From: an uncultured Bacteroidales bacterium
GTDB taxonomy: Bacteria > Bacteroidota > Bacteroidia > Bacteroidales > Paludibacteraceae
Reading direction: 5' to 3'
NCBI GenBank assembly: GCA_900316005.1
Contig: ONBH01000005.1
Coordinates: forward strand, 16,692-80,691
DNA length: 64,000 nt
Position 1 is the stretch's first letter, and each line of letters starts with the position of its first letter. The notes under the pieces were generated by a model. It was not told the DNA's origin. It was given only the letters and a program-made list of their open reading frames with translations, and ran no database searches. The translations under genes and the position numbers were made by a program. Below are positions 8,800-16,522 of this stretch, piece by piece.

Positions 8800-10026
8800 T
8801 CAGAATGAGTAACCAACACCGATTCCGAGCACACCTTTGAACTGAACGCGCTCTTTGTAGTTCTCATCCGAGTCGGCAATAAGGGTCCCGGGATAATACT
8901 TTAGGTTTGCCTGGAAATTGATTTGCAGGCATTTCAGGAACTGATAACCCAAAACCAAGTCCCAGTCGATATCAAAATTACCGAAGTAGCGGTTCTTGGA
9001 TGACCATTCGAAATAACTGTCAAACGGGTCGAGTGCATTCCAGTCTGCCTCTGTACGTGGGGTTCCATCCGGATTACCCGCTCTGATCCAGGCTTCTTTT
9101 ACATTGAATCCCTTGCCTTGATACGGGGTGAAGAGAGCCAACGTGGTACTGAACTTGAAGTCCTTGTGACTATAGGCAATACCGCCCTTGAAGCTTAAAC
9201 CCAACTCAACGCGTGCATTATGATACTCTTTTTGGACTACTTTACCGTTGTCGCTATAACTGAATGTACCGTATTTCTCTTGCAAAGAAGTACGAAAATC
9301 CCAATGCTCTTCCCTGGCAGCAGTATAGCCGCCTTCGGATTCGTACTTTTTCACTCTTTCATCGTACGCTTTTTGCGCCGCTGCTCTGGCTGCATCGTCC
9401 TTGGCGTTCTCCATGGCATAAACCTCGGCGTAGCAATACTCCTCTTTGGTGTAGTACTCATTGATTTTCTCGCTGACATATGCTGTGGTAACTCGTCCGG
9501 CAACGGGAGATAGATATACCGAGAAATTACATCCCTTCACGTTCGTTTTCCAGTCGATACCTACCGAGATGTCCGTGTACGAAGGAGCCAACCAATTGGA
9601 GTGAATGAAGTCGTAGCCTTTCTGGTACTTGCGTCCAAGCGCATACTGGCTTTGGAAGCCTGCGCTAACGGTTAGATACCAATTCTCTTTGAACTCCCAA
9701 CCGAATTTGGTAGCTAACTTGATGTTATCGCTCGACTTCTGGTATGGATCTTCTTTCTGATCTCGCCATGTTAATCCGAAGTCTGTGTCAAAATTGGTTT
9801 CCCATGCCATGGCATCTTTGTGATACAACAAGTGTAGCTTCGCATATACAAAGCCTGTCACGCTGTTCTTACCTCCTGACGTCCAGTTGAAATTACCCGT
9901 TGCCGCGGCATTCACACCTAATGAACCATCAAACTTCCATGCGCTCTCTTTCGGAGCATCCGCCTCTTGTGCAAACATACCAACTGACAATAGCGCGAAC
10001 AAAGTAAAAGAAAAAATACGTTTCAT
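8800..10026 (-). CDS. DUF3078 outer-membrane protein
   Basis: The ATG at 10024-10026 starts a clean signal peptide (MKRIFSFTLFALLSVGMFAQ) and gives 408 residues; a longer in-frame start 14 codons upstream would spoil the signal. The mature protein begins with WKFDGSLGVNAAATGNFNWTSGGKNS, the characteristic DUF3078 opening. It continues with alternating aromatic strands typical of a beta-barrel and ends GIGVGYSF, an aromatic barrel-like terminus. A charged helical insert (about residues 210-260, rich in Glu, Lys and Ala) is likely a surface or periplasmic excursion. The function is unknown. It is flanked on both sides by terminators sharing one stem sequence, so it is probably monocistronic. 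Confidence 0.88.
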   Translation of the reverse strand: MKRIFSFTLFALLSVGMFAQEADAPKESAWKFDGSLGVNAAATGNFNWTSGGKNSVTGFVYAKLHLLYHKDAMAWETNFDTDFGLTWRDQKEDPYQKSSDNIKLATKFGWEFKENWYLTVSAGFQSQYALGRKYQKGYDFIHSNWLAPSYTDISVGIDWKTNVKGCNFSVYLSPVAGRVTTAYVSEKINEYYTKEEYCYAEVYAMENAKDDAARAAAQKAYDERVKKYESEGGYTAAREEHWDFRTSLQEKYGTFSYSDNGKVVQKEYHNARVELGLSFKGGIAYSHKDFKFSTTLALFTPYQGKGFNVKEAWIRAGNPDGTPRTEADWNALDPFDSYFEWSSKNRYFGNFDIDWDLVLGYQFLKCLQINFQANLKYYPGTLIADSDENYKERVQFKGVLGIGVGYSF

Positions 10027-10080
10027 GTTATAAAAAAATATTAGTGATGTTATAAATAGTCGTACCATCGGTATTCAGTA

Positions 10081-10115
10081 AAAATCGCAGAAATCTTTCA
10101 ATCTCTGCGATTTTT
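10081..10115 (-). terminator. Hairpin terminator between the DUF1015 and DUF3078 genes
   Basis: AAAATCGCAGA and TCTGCGATTTT form an 11-bp stem around a 12-base loop, with T-rich flanks on both strands. It would end transcription from the DUF1015 gene. The stem sequence is the same as in the terminator at 8737-8770. Confidence 0.75.
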
Positions 10116-10228
10116 CATCAATCCATCATTAAGCGTAGCGCTCAATTCATCATTATAGTCATCATTAAGCGTAGCGCTCAATCCATCATTATAGTCATCA
10201 TTAAGCGCAGCGCTCAATCCATCATTAT
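10116..10228. repeat. CATCATTAAGCGYAGCGCTCAAT repeat array
   Basis: Three to four copies of a unit of about 38 bases, built from CATCATTAAGCG, (C/T)AGCGCTCAAT and CATCATTATAGT, fill the space downstream of the DUF1015 gene. Each unit contains a small AGCG-NAG-CGCT hairpin. Related copies are at 2373-2430 and 11620-11666. Confidence 0.88.
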
Positions 10229-11469
10229 TCTAAGGAGTGGATGACGAGACCCGAACGGAGCTTCGGCTCAAACCAGGTCGTCTTGGGCGGCATGATGTTA
10301 CCCGAGTCAGCAATATCGATGATCTGCTGCATGGTTACGGGGTAGAGTGCCAAGGCCATCTTCATCTCACCGCTATCCACGCGACGTTTCAGTTCGCCTA
10401 AGCCGCGGATACCACCCACGAAGTCGATACGCTTGTCGCTGCGCAGATCCTTGATACCAAGAATCTTATCCAGAATCAGGTTTGACGAGATTGTTACATC
10501 CAGCACGCCAATGGGGTCATTGTCGTTGTAGCGACCGGGTTTGGCTGTCAGGCTGTACCAGTTACCGCCTACATAGAGCGAGAAGTTATGCAGCTTGTTC
10601 GGACGGTAGATGTCCGCACCCTTCTTCTCCACGATGAAGTCCTCTTCCAATGCTTTCAGGAACTCTGCCTCGCTCAGTCCGTTCAGGTCTTTGACTACGC
10701 GGTTGTAGTCAATGATGTTGAGCTGATTATCGGGGAAGCAAACGGCCAGGAAGAAGCAGTATTCCTCGTTGCCGGTATGATGGGGGTTCTGCTGCTTGCG
10801 TTCGTTGCCCACCAGGGCGGCGGCAGCGCTACGGTGGTGTCCGTCAGCAATGTACATAGCAGGAATCTTAGCGACCAGTTCGGTGATGCGTTTGATATCA
10901 TTGTCGTCGTCAATGACCCAGAACTTGTGGCCAAAGCCTTCTGGCTCGGCTACGAAATCGTATTCCGGCTCTTTGGCAGCATAGCGAGCGATGATAGCAT
11001 CCAGTTCGTCCACGTGTTTGTAGGCGAAGAAGACGGGCTCGATGTTGGCGTTGTTGACGCGCACGTGTTTCATACGGTCTTCCTCTTTGTCGCGGCGTGT
11101 GAGCTCGTGTTTCTTGATGCGGCCGGCCATATAGTCTTCAAACCATGCAGCTACTACCAGGCCATATTGCGTTCTATCGCCCATGGTCTGGGCATATACG
11201 TAATAGCATTCTTTCGGGTCTTGAACCAGCCAGCCGTTCTTCTGGAAGAGGTCAAAATGCTCGCGTGCACTCTGATACACCTTCGGATCGTGCTCGTCGG
11301 TACCGGGCTCGAAGTTGATTTCGGGTTTGATAATGTGATACAGCGATTTCTCGTTGCCGGCGGCTTCTGCGCGGGCTTCTTCGCTGTTCAGCACGTCATA
11401 CGGACGTGAGTTAACTTGCAGTACATACTGCTTGGGGGGACGAATCCCCTTGAAGGGTTTAATTCTCAT
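10225..11469 (-). CDS. DUF1015 family protein
   Basis: This 414-residue protein matches DUF1015 along its length. It opens MRIKPFKGIRPPKQYVLQV, has a PYDVLNSEEA segment near residue 23, and the hallmark IADGHHRSAAAALVG motif near residue 206. The conserved histidines suggest a metal- or phosphate-dependent activity, but I do not assign a reaction. It stands alone on the minus strand between repeat-filled spacers, so the context adds little. The family call is secure. Confidence 0.88.
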   Translation of the reverse strand: MRIKPFKGIRPPKQYVLQVNSRPYDVLNSEEARAEAAGNEKSLYHIIKPEINFEPGTDEHDPKVYQSAREHFDLFQKNGWLVQDPKECYYVYAQTMGDRTQYGLVVAAWFEDYMAGRIKKHELTRRDKEEDRMKHVRVNNANIEPVFFAYKHVDELDAIIARYAAKEPEYDFVAEPEGFGHKFWVIDDDNDIKRITELVAKIPAMYIADGHHRSAAAALVGNERKQQNPHHTGNEEYCFFLAVCFPDNQLNIIDYNRVVKDLNGLSEAEFLKALEEDFIVEKKGADIYRPNKLHNFSLYVGGNWYSLTAKPGRYNDNDPIGVLDVTISSNLILDKILGIKDLRSDKRIDFVGGIRGLGELKRRVDSGEMKMALALYPVTMQQIIDIADSGNIMPPKTTWFEPKLRSGLVIHSLE

Positions 11470-11489
11470 GATATAAAGGTTATTAAAAT

Positions 11490-11666
11490 GTACGATTTAC
11501 AAATTTACGATGTTCCATTTATGCACGAATTAGACCATGTACGATTGACCTTTGTCCTTTATCTCCTTCGTAAATAAATCGTCCTTCGTACATCGTCCAT
11601 CGTCCTTCAATTCATCAATCCATCATTCCATCAATCCATCATTAAGCGCAGCGCTCAATCCATCAT
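11490..11666. repeat. Mixed iterated-word spacer upstream of the DUF1015 gene
   Basis: The spacer contains TGTACGATT, CGTCCTTCGTACAT and CCATCATTCCATCAAT words in sequence, ending with an AAGCGCAGCGCTCAAT element next to the bactofilin stop. It mixes the word families seen at 2.4, 3.15 and 10.1 kb. Confidence 0.8.
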
Positions 11667-12049
11667 TTCTTCACGTTTTCCTCTGCCTTGTTGTCGGCTT
11701 TCATTGAGCATGTACCGTTGAACTTGGCATTGGGTTCTACGATGAGTGTGGTGGTTTTTATTTCGCCTCTCAGGTCGGATGTTGCACGCAGAGCAAGGGT
11801 CTGACGCACCTCGATCTTGCCTTCCAAATTCCCTAATATCTCTGCATTTTGGCAGACGACGTTGCCTTTTATCCTGCCTTTTTCGCCAATGACGACCTTA
11901 CCCGAGCATTGCATCTCGCCTTCCAAAAGGCCATCGATACGAATGTCCGAATCGGCGATGATGGTGCCTATTATCTTACTACCTGCGGTCAACGCGTTGA
12001 AGAGCGTGCCGGTATTCTGTTGCTGTTGTGCCATATTCCCAAATAACAT
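11663..12049 (-). CDS. Bactofilin (polymer-forming cytoskeletal protein)
   Basis: This 128-residue protein consists of a short Gln-rich N-terminal tail and one bactofilin beta-helix domain (about residues 22-115). That domain is recognisable from GTIIADSDIRIDGLLEGEMQ and from repeated G-x-I/V-x-G rungs such as GEKGRIKGNVVCQNAEILG. Bactofilins polymerise without nucleotide into filaments that position cell-wall or surface structures. The start could also be the internal ATG five codons later (MAQQQQN). A promoter lies 63 bases upstream. It is probably monocistronic. Confidence 0.9.
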   Translation of the reverse strand: MLFGNMAQQQQNTGTLFNALTAGSKIIGTIIADSDIRIDGLLEGEMQCSGKVVIGEKGRIKGNVVCQNAEILGNLEGKIEVRQTLALRATSDLRGEIKTTTLIVEPNAKFNGTCSMKADNKAEENVKK

Positions 12050-12502
12050 TAAGTCTTGTCAATTAAACGGTTATTTTACTTTCCATTTCGCGCTTTTACC
12101 GAAATTCGCTGCAAATATACAACAAAAATTGCACATACGCAAATTTTCGGGACATTTTTTGCAAAAATAGAGTGCAAACTCTATATTTTGGGAGGGATGA
12201 TGGCGCTTATGCTCGCATAAAAGCGACATCATGCGTACCAAAATAGTAGGGCTGAGCCCTTTTGCAAAAAAGTTTCCGGAAATGGGGCAGTATGTCCAAT
12301 AAATCAGCGGGTATTCAGCGGTAAAACACGTAAACGAGACGTAAACGACACGTAATCGACACGTAATCGAACCGAACCGTTCTCGAGACAATCCCGAGAC
12401 AATCTCGAACCAATCCCGAGGCATTTTCGAGGATATAATTGAAAGTCCGATTGCCAAAAATTCAGATATTCATTATTAATTATTCATTATTCATTAAAAA
12501 AG
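12050..12502. other. Long spacer with nested hairpins and CGAGACAATC-type words
   Basis: There is no credible gene in this stretch. It holds the bactofilin promoter and three perfect hairpins: TAGAGT-gcaa-ACTCTA (12168-12183), a larger imperfect one at 12195-12236 with TATG-ctcg-CATA at its tip, and GGGCT-g-AGCCC (12250-12260). It also holds word iterations (12320-12432) such as CACGTAATCGA repeated twice and four variants of CGAGACAATCC, then ATTCATTATT words (12470-12495). Confidence 0.7.
12112..12143 (-). promoter_or_regulatory. Promoter of the bactofilin gene
   Basis: On the minus strand TTTGCGTATGTGCA is followed by TATATTTG, with exactly 20 bases between the TTTG and TATATTTG boxes. 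It deviates slightly from the TGTCA element found in the other promoters. Confidence 0.75.
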
Positions 12503-12534
12503 TTTGCGTATGTCAGATTTTTTATGTATCTTTG
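12503..12534 (+). promoter_or_regulatory. Promoter of the large surface protein gene
   Basis: TTTGCGTATGTCA is followed by TATCTTTG with exactly 20 bases between boxes. The predicted start is near 12540 and the ATG is at 12576, giving a leader of roughly 35 bases. Confidence 0.85.
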
Positions 12535-12575
12535 CAGCCAAAATGAGTTATGCTGATATTTAAAAATAATGTAAT

Positions 12576-14819
12576 ATGAAAAAAATCTTTACTTTCTTGG
12601 CTGCTTTGCTGATGGCAGCTATGACATTTGCAGAGCCTACCATTACCGCCCGTGCTACCATTAACGTGATGTCCGCTACCGGCTCAGCGGATTCGTTTAC
12701 CGTGATGGAGGGCTCGGACTTCACCAACTTGTTTGACAACGGATATGATGTGGCTAAGATGATGAATACCGGCACGTCTGCCATCAATCTGTACGGCACA
12801 CAGGGCGGGACGAATGTATCGATTCTGGCAACCAACGATCTGACCAATACAGAGTTAATCTTAGAGGCCAATGAAAGCGACACTAGTTATACGCTTTCTT
12901 TCAGCAACGTGAGCGGAAATATCCGAATTTACGATCGCTATGCTAACGCTTGGATACTGATCTCTCCTAACGGCTGTTATAGCCAAACCTATGATTACGA
13001 TGTTGCATCATGGGTAACGAACCAGATTCCCAACGGCTATGACTTCTCCAATTTGTATCTGCCCGAAGTAGGCAATCGGTTTGTTATTAGCTACGATCCC
13101 CAATACTATATCGGTTTGGAAGAAACCATAACCGGCAACATAACATGGTATCCGATGACGAAGGACAGCACCACCGGTACGTGGGAATATACCGGAGCCT
13201 ACTCGGGTGGTGGTGCGTATGTGAACACTTCAGCCCAGACCGGCGATTTGATGCGGTGGGTATCAGAAGATGCCTGGGTCGTAGAGGGAAACATGCCGCA
13301 GTCGGGCGACACCGTGCATTTTACGTGGAACCCGGAGACGAACATAATGATTGTGGAGTCAATGTCGGGAGATAATCCCCAGCCGCAGGAGGAACGCCGC
13401 ATCTGCTTAACGCACGGCAAACTGATGATCACGGAAATCAACAACAGCACACCCGTTCTGCTGGATTCTGCCGGTCTGCAGGTCGAGATGCTGGTCGAGG
13501 GCTATCCGATGGAGAATGCCATTCAATACGACCTCCGCAGCCTGGCTGCCGGACGCTACACCTTGGTCATTGACGACGAGTCGCTGCGATTCGACTTCGG
13601 TACCGAGACAACGACCTCTTCGGCGCAGGAAGGACAAGACTGCATCGTTTATACTTCTGTAATCAATGCAACCATGGACGAAGGACAGACCTACCTCTTC
13701 AACTGCGATAGGATGACCCAGCCCGGTACCTATAATTCGATTCTATCATCCTCTACCCAGTGCGATTCCATCGTTATGTTGTACCTCAGCTTCACGCAGG
13801 ATGAGATTCCCTGCTCCGTAGATACAACGCTCATCCAAGCTTCTATCTGTCAGGGCGAAGCCTTCATCTGGCGTGGTGAGGAGTTCAAAGAGGCGGGCAC
13901 CTACGATTTTACAGTGCAGTACCACGGCTCGAGCTGCGATAGTGTCTATCGTGTGCAGATAACGGAGAATAGCACTTCGTATGTCGAGGAAATCGTCTCC
14001 GTACGCGAGGACCATCTGCCCTACACCTGGCACAGACAAGTCCTGACCGAGTCGGGCGTATATTACGACACCGTGCGCTACACCCGTGCACAATGTGATA
14101 GTATCTGCTACACGCTGCATTTCACCGTTACCCAACTGCCCATCTATACCGTCAATGTCCTTGCTGACCACGGTTTCGTAAACGGTACGGGAACCTATCC
14201 CGAAGGCACGCAGATCTCCCTGACGGCTGTTCCGGACGAGAACTTTGAGTTCCAGATGTGGTCCGACGGTTCGACCCTCAACCCCAAGAACTTCACCGTG
14301 ATGCAGGACACCACCTTCCGCGCGTTGTTCTATATGCCCGAGGTGGAGCAGGAAGTTGTGGTAGATAGTATCGAGACCAACTCCGTCACCATCACTTGGG
14401 ACACCGTTGCCGGCGCTACGCTCTACGAACTGACTATCTACAAGAACGGTAAGGTTATAGCGGACTTCCAGGTAGATAAAGACAACAACATCGTCAACGA
14501 GCACTTCTTTGGCCCCGAACGCATCATCGCCCGTCGTGACTCCACAGGCGGTTCGTCCGAGACGCTGCAAGTGAATATCGGCGGCCTCGAACCCGGTCAG
14601 GACTACACCTACAGCCTCGATGCCCTGGATGACGACCGCAGCTACGTGGGCGCTCAGTCCGGTTCGTTTACGACGGAAGAAGAACCCATCGACGGCCTCG
14701 AGCAACTTAACACGCAGACGAAGTCCGGCAAAGCACGCAAACTGCTGCGCGAAGGCTGCCTCTATATCGAACTGCCCAACGGTACTACCTACGATGCCCA
14801 CGGGCAGCGAACCCTCTGA
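12576..14819 (+). CDS. Large secreted/surface repeat protein with fibronectin-III-like region
   Basis: This 747-residue protein starts with a Sec signal peptide (MKKIFTFLAALLMAAMTFA). Residues about 385-520 contain three related Cys-containing beta units, each with a CDS(I/V) motif and aromatic strands, a pattern common in Bacteroidota surface proteins. Residues about 525-590 (YTVNVLADHGFVNGTGTYPEG onward) resemble a divergent InlB B-repeat. Residues about 597-700 look like a fibronectin type III domain, with VTITWDTVAGATLYELTIY. The protein ends in a short basic-to-polar tail (YIELPNGTTYDAHGQRTL) often seen at the end of Bacteroidales extracellular proteins. A surface or secreted role is inferred; the ligand is unknown. 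Confidence 0.75.
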   Translation: MKKIFTFLAALLMAAMTFAEPTITARATINVMSATGSADSFTVMEGSDFTNLFDNGYDVAKMMNTGTSAINLYGTQGGTNVSILATNDLTNTELILEANESDTSYTLSFSNVSGNIRIYDRYANAWILISPNGCYSQTYDYDVASWVTNQIPNGYDFSNLYLPEVGNRFVISYDPQYYIGLEETITGNITWYPMTKDSTTGTWEYTGAYSGGGAYVNTSAQTGDLMRWVSEDAWVVEGNMPQSGDTVHFTWNPETNIMIVESMSGDNPQPQEERRICLTHGKLMITEINNSTPVLLDSAGLQVEMLVEGYPMENAIQYDLRSLAAGRYTLVIDDESLRFDFGTETTTSSAQEGQDCIVYTSVINATMDEGQTYLFNCDRMTQPGTYNSILSSSTQCDSIVMLYLSFTQDEIPCSVDTTLIQASICQGEAFIWRGEEFKEAGTYDFTVQYHGSSCDSVYRVQITENSTSYVEEIVSVREDHLPYTWHRQVLTESGVYYDTVRYTRAQCDSICYTLHFTVTQLPIYTVNVLADHGFVNGTGTYPEGTQISLTAVPDENFEFQMWSDGSTLNPKNFTVMQDTTFRALFYMPEVEQEVVVDSIETNSVTITWDTVAGATLYELTIYKNGKVIADFQVDKDNNIVNEHFFGPERIIARRDSTGGSSETLQVNIGGLEPGQDYTYSLDALDDDRSYVGAQSGSFTTEEEPIDGLEQLNTQTKSGKARKLLREGCLYIELPNGTTYDAHGQRTL

Positions 14820-14825
14820 CAACCG

Positions 14826-15161
14826 ATGGAGATAAAGGAGTTATTGGAGTTTACCAACCGCGCACAACTACGTGCGTGGTTGGAAGCCAATCATACTTCC
14901 GCTAAGGAGTGTTGGGTAACGACCTACCGCACCAAGGTACCGCGTGAGGACTGCATACCATACTTGCATGTGGTCGAAGAGGCTCTCTGTTTTGGCTGGA
15001 TAGATAGCACCCTCAAGCGTCTGCCCGACGGACGCAATGCTCAACGCCTCTCGCCTCGGCGCAAGGGAAGTCACTGGACAGAACTGAACCGACAACGCTG
15101 CGCCGACCTCGAACTGCGCGGCTTGATGACCGATGCCGGACGCAAAGCCTTGAAACGGTAA
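14826..15161 (+). CDS. YdeI/OmpD-associated family protein, C-terminally short
   Basis: This 111-residue protein has the N-terminal part of the YdeI/OmpD-associated family: ANHTSAKECWVTTYRTK, then EEALCFGWIDSTLKRLPDGRNAQRLSPRR and KGSHWTELNRQR. Full-length relatives are generally close to twice this length. This one stops at GLMTDAGRKALKR, where the family normally continues into a helical C-terminal region, so it may be truncated or a short subfamily member. It begins 6 bases after the surface-protein stop and is followed closely by the tRNA-editing gene. The biochemical role is unknown. Confidence 0.75.
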   Translation: MEIKELLEFTNRAQLRAWLEANHTSAKECWVTTYRTKVPREDCIPYLHVVEEALCFGWIDSTLKRLPDGRNAQRLSPRRKGSHWTELNRQRCADLELRGLMTDAGRKALKR

Positions 15162-15189
15162 TAATTTTAGAAAATACACTATAGATATC

Positions 15190-15729
15190 ATGGACGATAC
15201 CATACTCTCCGAGCGTCAGCAGAACGTGCTGAACTACCTGTCGGAGCATAATATCCCTTACGAGCATTACACGCATCCCGAAGGCAAGACCATTGAGGAA
15301 GCCAAGCGATGGTGGCACGATGACGGCAGCGTGCATTGCAAGAATATCTTCATGCGCAACCACAAGGGCAACCGGCATTACCTCATCTGTTTCCCTTGTG
15401 ACGACGACTTGGCGATTCACGACATAGAGCATTGGTTGAAGGAAGTTTTAATGGCGAAGGGACAGAACTCCCCGGGCAAACTCTCATTCGCCTCGCCCGA
15501 ACGGATGATGCGTTACTTGGGGCTGGAACCCGGTAGCGTCAGTCCCTTTGGCTTGATAAACGATGTAGAGCACCATGTGATCCTCTTTTTAGACACCCGT
15601 CTGAAGGATGCCGCTACGCTTAGTTTTCACCCGAACGACTGCCGCGGAACGGTAGTCATCACGCAGGACGCATTTCAAAAATACCTGGCTACGATAGGTA
15701 ACCAGGTAGAATATATCAAGACCAATTAG
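15190..15729 (+). CDS. Prolyl-tRNA deacylase, ProX/YbaK type
   Basis: This 179-residue protein belongs to the YbaK/ProX trans-editing family, which hydrolyses alanine mischarged on tRNA-Pro. Visible features are the N-terminal YEHYTHPEGKTIEEA segment, CKNIFMRNHKGNRHYLIC with the conserved lysine region, GKLSFASPERMMRYLGLEPGSVSPFGL typical of the substrate pocket, and VILFLDTRLKD. The length matches stand-alone ProX proteins. It converges on the DUF4491 gene with a 31-base gap and no clear terminator. The family call is strong; the editing specificity is inferred from the family. Confidence 0.87.
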   Translation: MDDTILSERQQNVLNYLSEHNIPYEHYTHPEGKTIEEAKRWWHDDGSVHCKNIFMRNHKGNRHYLICFPCDDDLAIHDIEHWLKEVLMAKGQNSPGKLSFASPERMMRYLGLEPGSVSPFGLINDVEHHVILFLDTRLKDAATLSFHPNDCRGTVVITQDAFQKYLATIGNQVEYIKTN

Positions 15730-15760
15730 ACGTCTTGTAGTGGACCGGAGAGGCGTTCCG

Positions 15761-16045
15761 TTATTTGCGGTTGGGATTCCGGGGAAACCAACCGCGTTCT
15801 ACGCGTTTCTTCTGCTCAAAGAGTTCGTGAATAGACCAGAAAGACGAGAACGCAAATGCACCTAACAACACCGATACGATAACGCTCTCTACGAACAGCG
15901 AACCCACAATAGCTGCCAGGCCGACGATGGCAAAAACAGGCCAGCAACCCGTACCCCAATAGTATTCCGCCTTGATGACAATAGGGTGGAAGATACCAAT
16001 CATCAGAAAGACGGCTGAGCCGATGATAATTCCTGTGAAGTTCAT
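15761..16045 (-). CDS. DUF4491 small membrane protein
   Basis: This 94-residue protein has three hydrophobic segments (about residues 4-22, 34-52 and 54-70) and ends in a basic tail, LFEQKKRVERGWFPRNPNRK. It begins MNFTGIIIGSAVFLMIGIFHP, with the conserved KAEYYWGTGCWP stretch between segments one and two; this pattern fits DUF4491, a Bacteroidota inner-membrane family of unknown role. It lies 12 bases downstream of the lipoprotein gene and is probably cotranscribed with it and the TonB receptor. Confidence 0.85.
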   Translation of the reverse strand: MNFTGIIIGSAVFLMIGIFHPIVIKAEYYWGTGCWPVFAIVGLAAIVGSLFVESVIVSVLLGAFAFSSFWSIHELFEQKKRVERGWFPRNPNRK

Positions 16046-16057
16046 GGGCTCTATTGT

Positions 16058-16504
16058 TTATTTGACCAGTTTGCCGGCATAGACACTGGGCGTCTCGCCG
16101 TAGTTGTTGCTCAGGCAGAGCGAGTCGGCGGATATAGAACCCTTCAGGTCTGTGACGATGTATTTCTCGTACGGCTTGTCACCGGCTGTGGGCACGATGC
16201 TGTCACCGTGGAACTCAATCATAGAGCCCGACTTGGTGTAGCTGACGTTACGGATGACCATGTCGATTGTCACGGGCATCATCGTGGCAAACTTAACCTC
16301 GAACATATAGATGTCCAGCAACTCGTCATCCACCAGGATAACTTTCGTGCGGAGGTTCTCTTTGGTAAAGCCCGATGTCGGAATGGTCAGTACGCCGTAA
16401 GCCTCGTAGGCTGTCTCTTGGTCCTTTACTTCCGGCTCTTTCGACGTAATGTGGCATGCCGACAACACGCTGACTAATGCAATAAGAGTAAGAATTTTTT
16501 TCAT
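16058..16504 (-). CDS. Lipoprotein, possible calycin-like fold
   Basis: This 148-residue protein has a signal peptide ending in lipobox LSAC (Cys17). The mature part alternates short beta strands with a conserved-looking IRNVSYTKSGSMIEFHGDS segment and ends GKLVK. The size and strand pattern resemble small Bacteroidota calycin-like lipoproteins, but I cannot confirm the family by eye. It sits 18 bases downstream of the TonB receptor gene, so it may be an accessory outer-membrane lipoprotein for the same transport system. Confidence 0.65.
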   Translation of the reverse strand: MKKILTLIALVSVLSACHITSKEPEVKDQETAYEAYGVLTIPTSGFTKENLRTKVILVDDELLDIYMFEVKFATMMPVTIDMVIRNVSYTKSGSMIEFHGDSIVPTAGDKPYEKYIVTDLKGSISADSLCLSNNYGETPSVYAGKLVK

Positions 16505-16522
16505 TGATTATAGTTTTAGTTT

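Noticed and set aside
10588..11409. Plus-strand ORF of 273 codons opposite the DUF1015 gene
   Set aside because: It is a shadow of a well-recognised gene; long runs of Val and Phe reflect the antisense reading.
12071..12457. Minus-strand ORF in the spacer upstream of the bactofilin gene
   Set aside because: It runs over the promoter, hairpins and word repeats; the composition is not protein-like.
13746..14822. Long minus-strand ORF (358 codons) antisense to the surface protein
   Set aside because: It mirrors the plus-strand gene, has no family motifs and no promoter; the plus strand has a signal peptide and clear domains.
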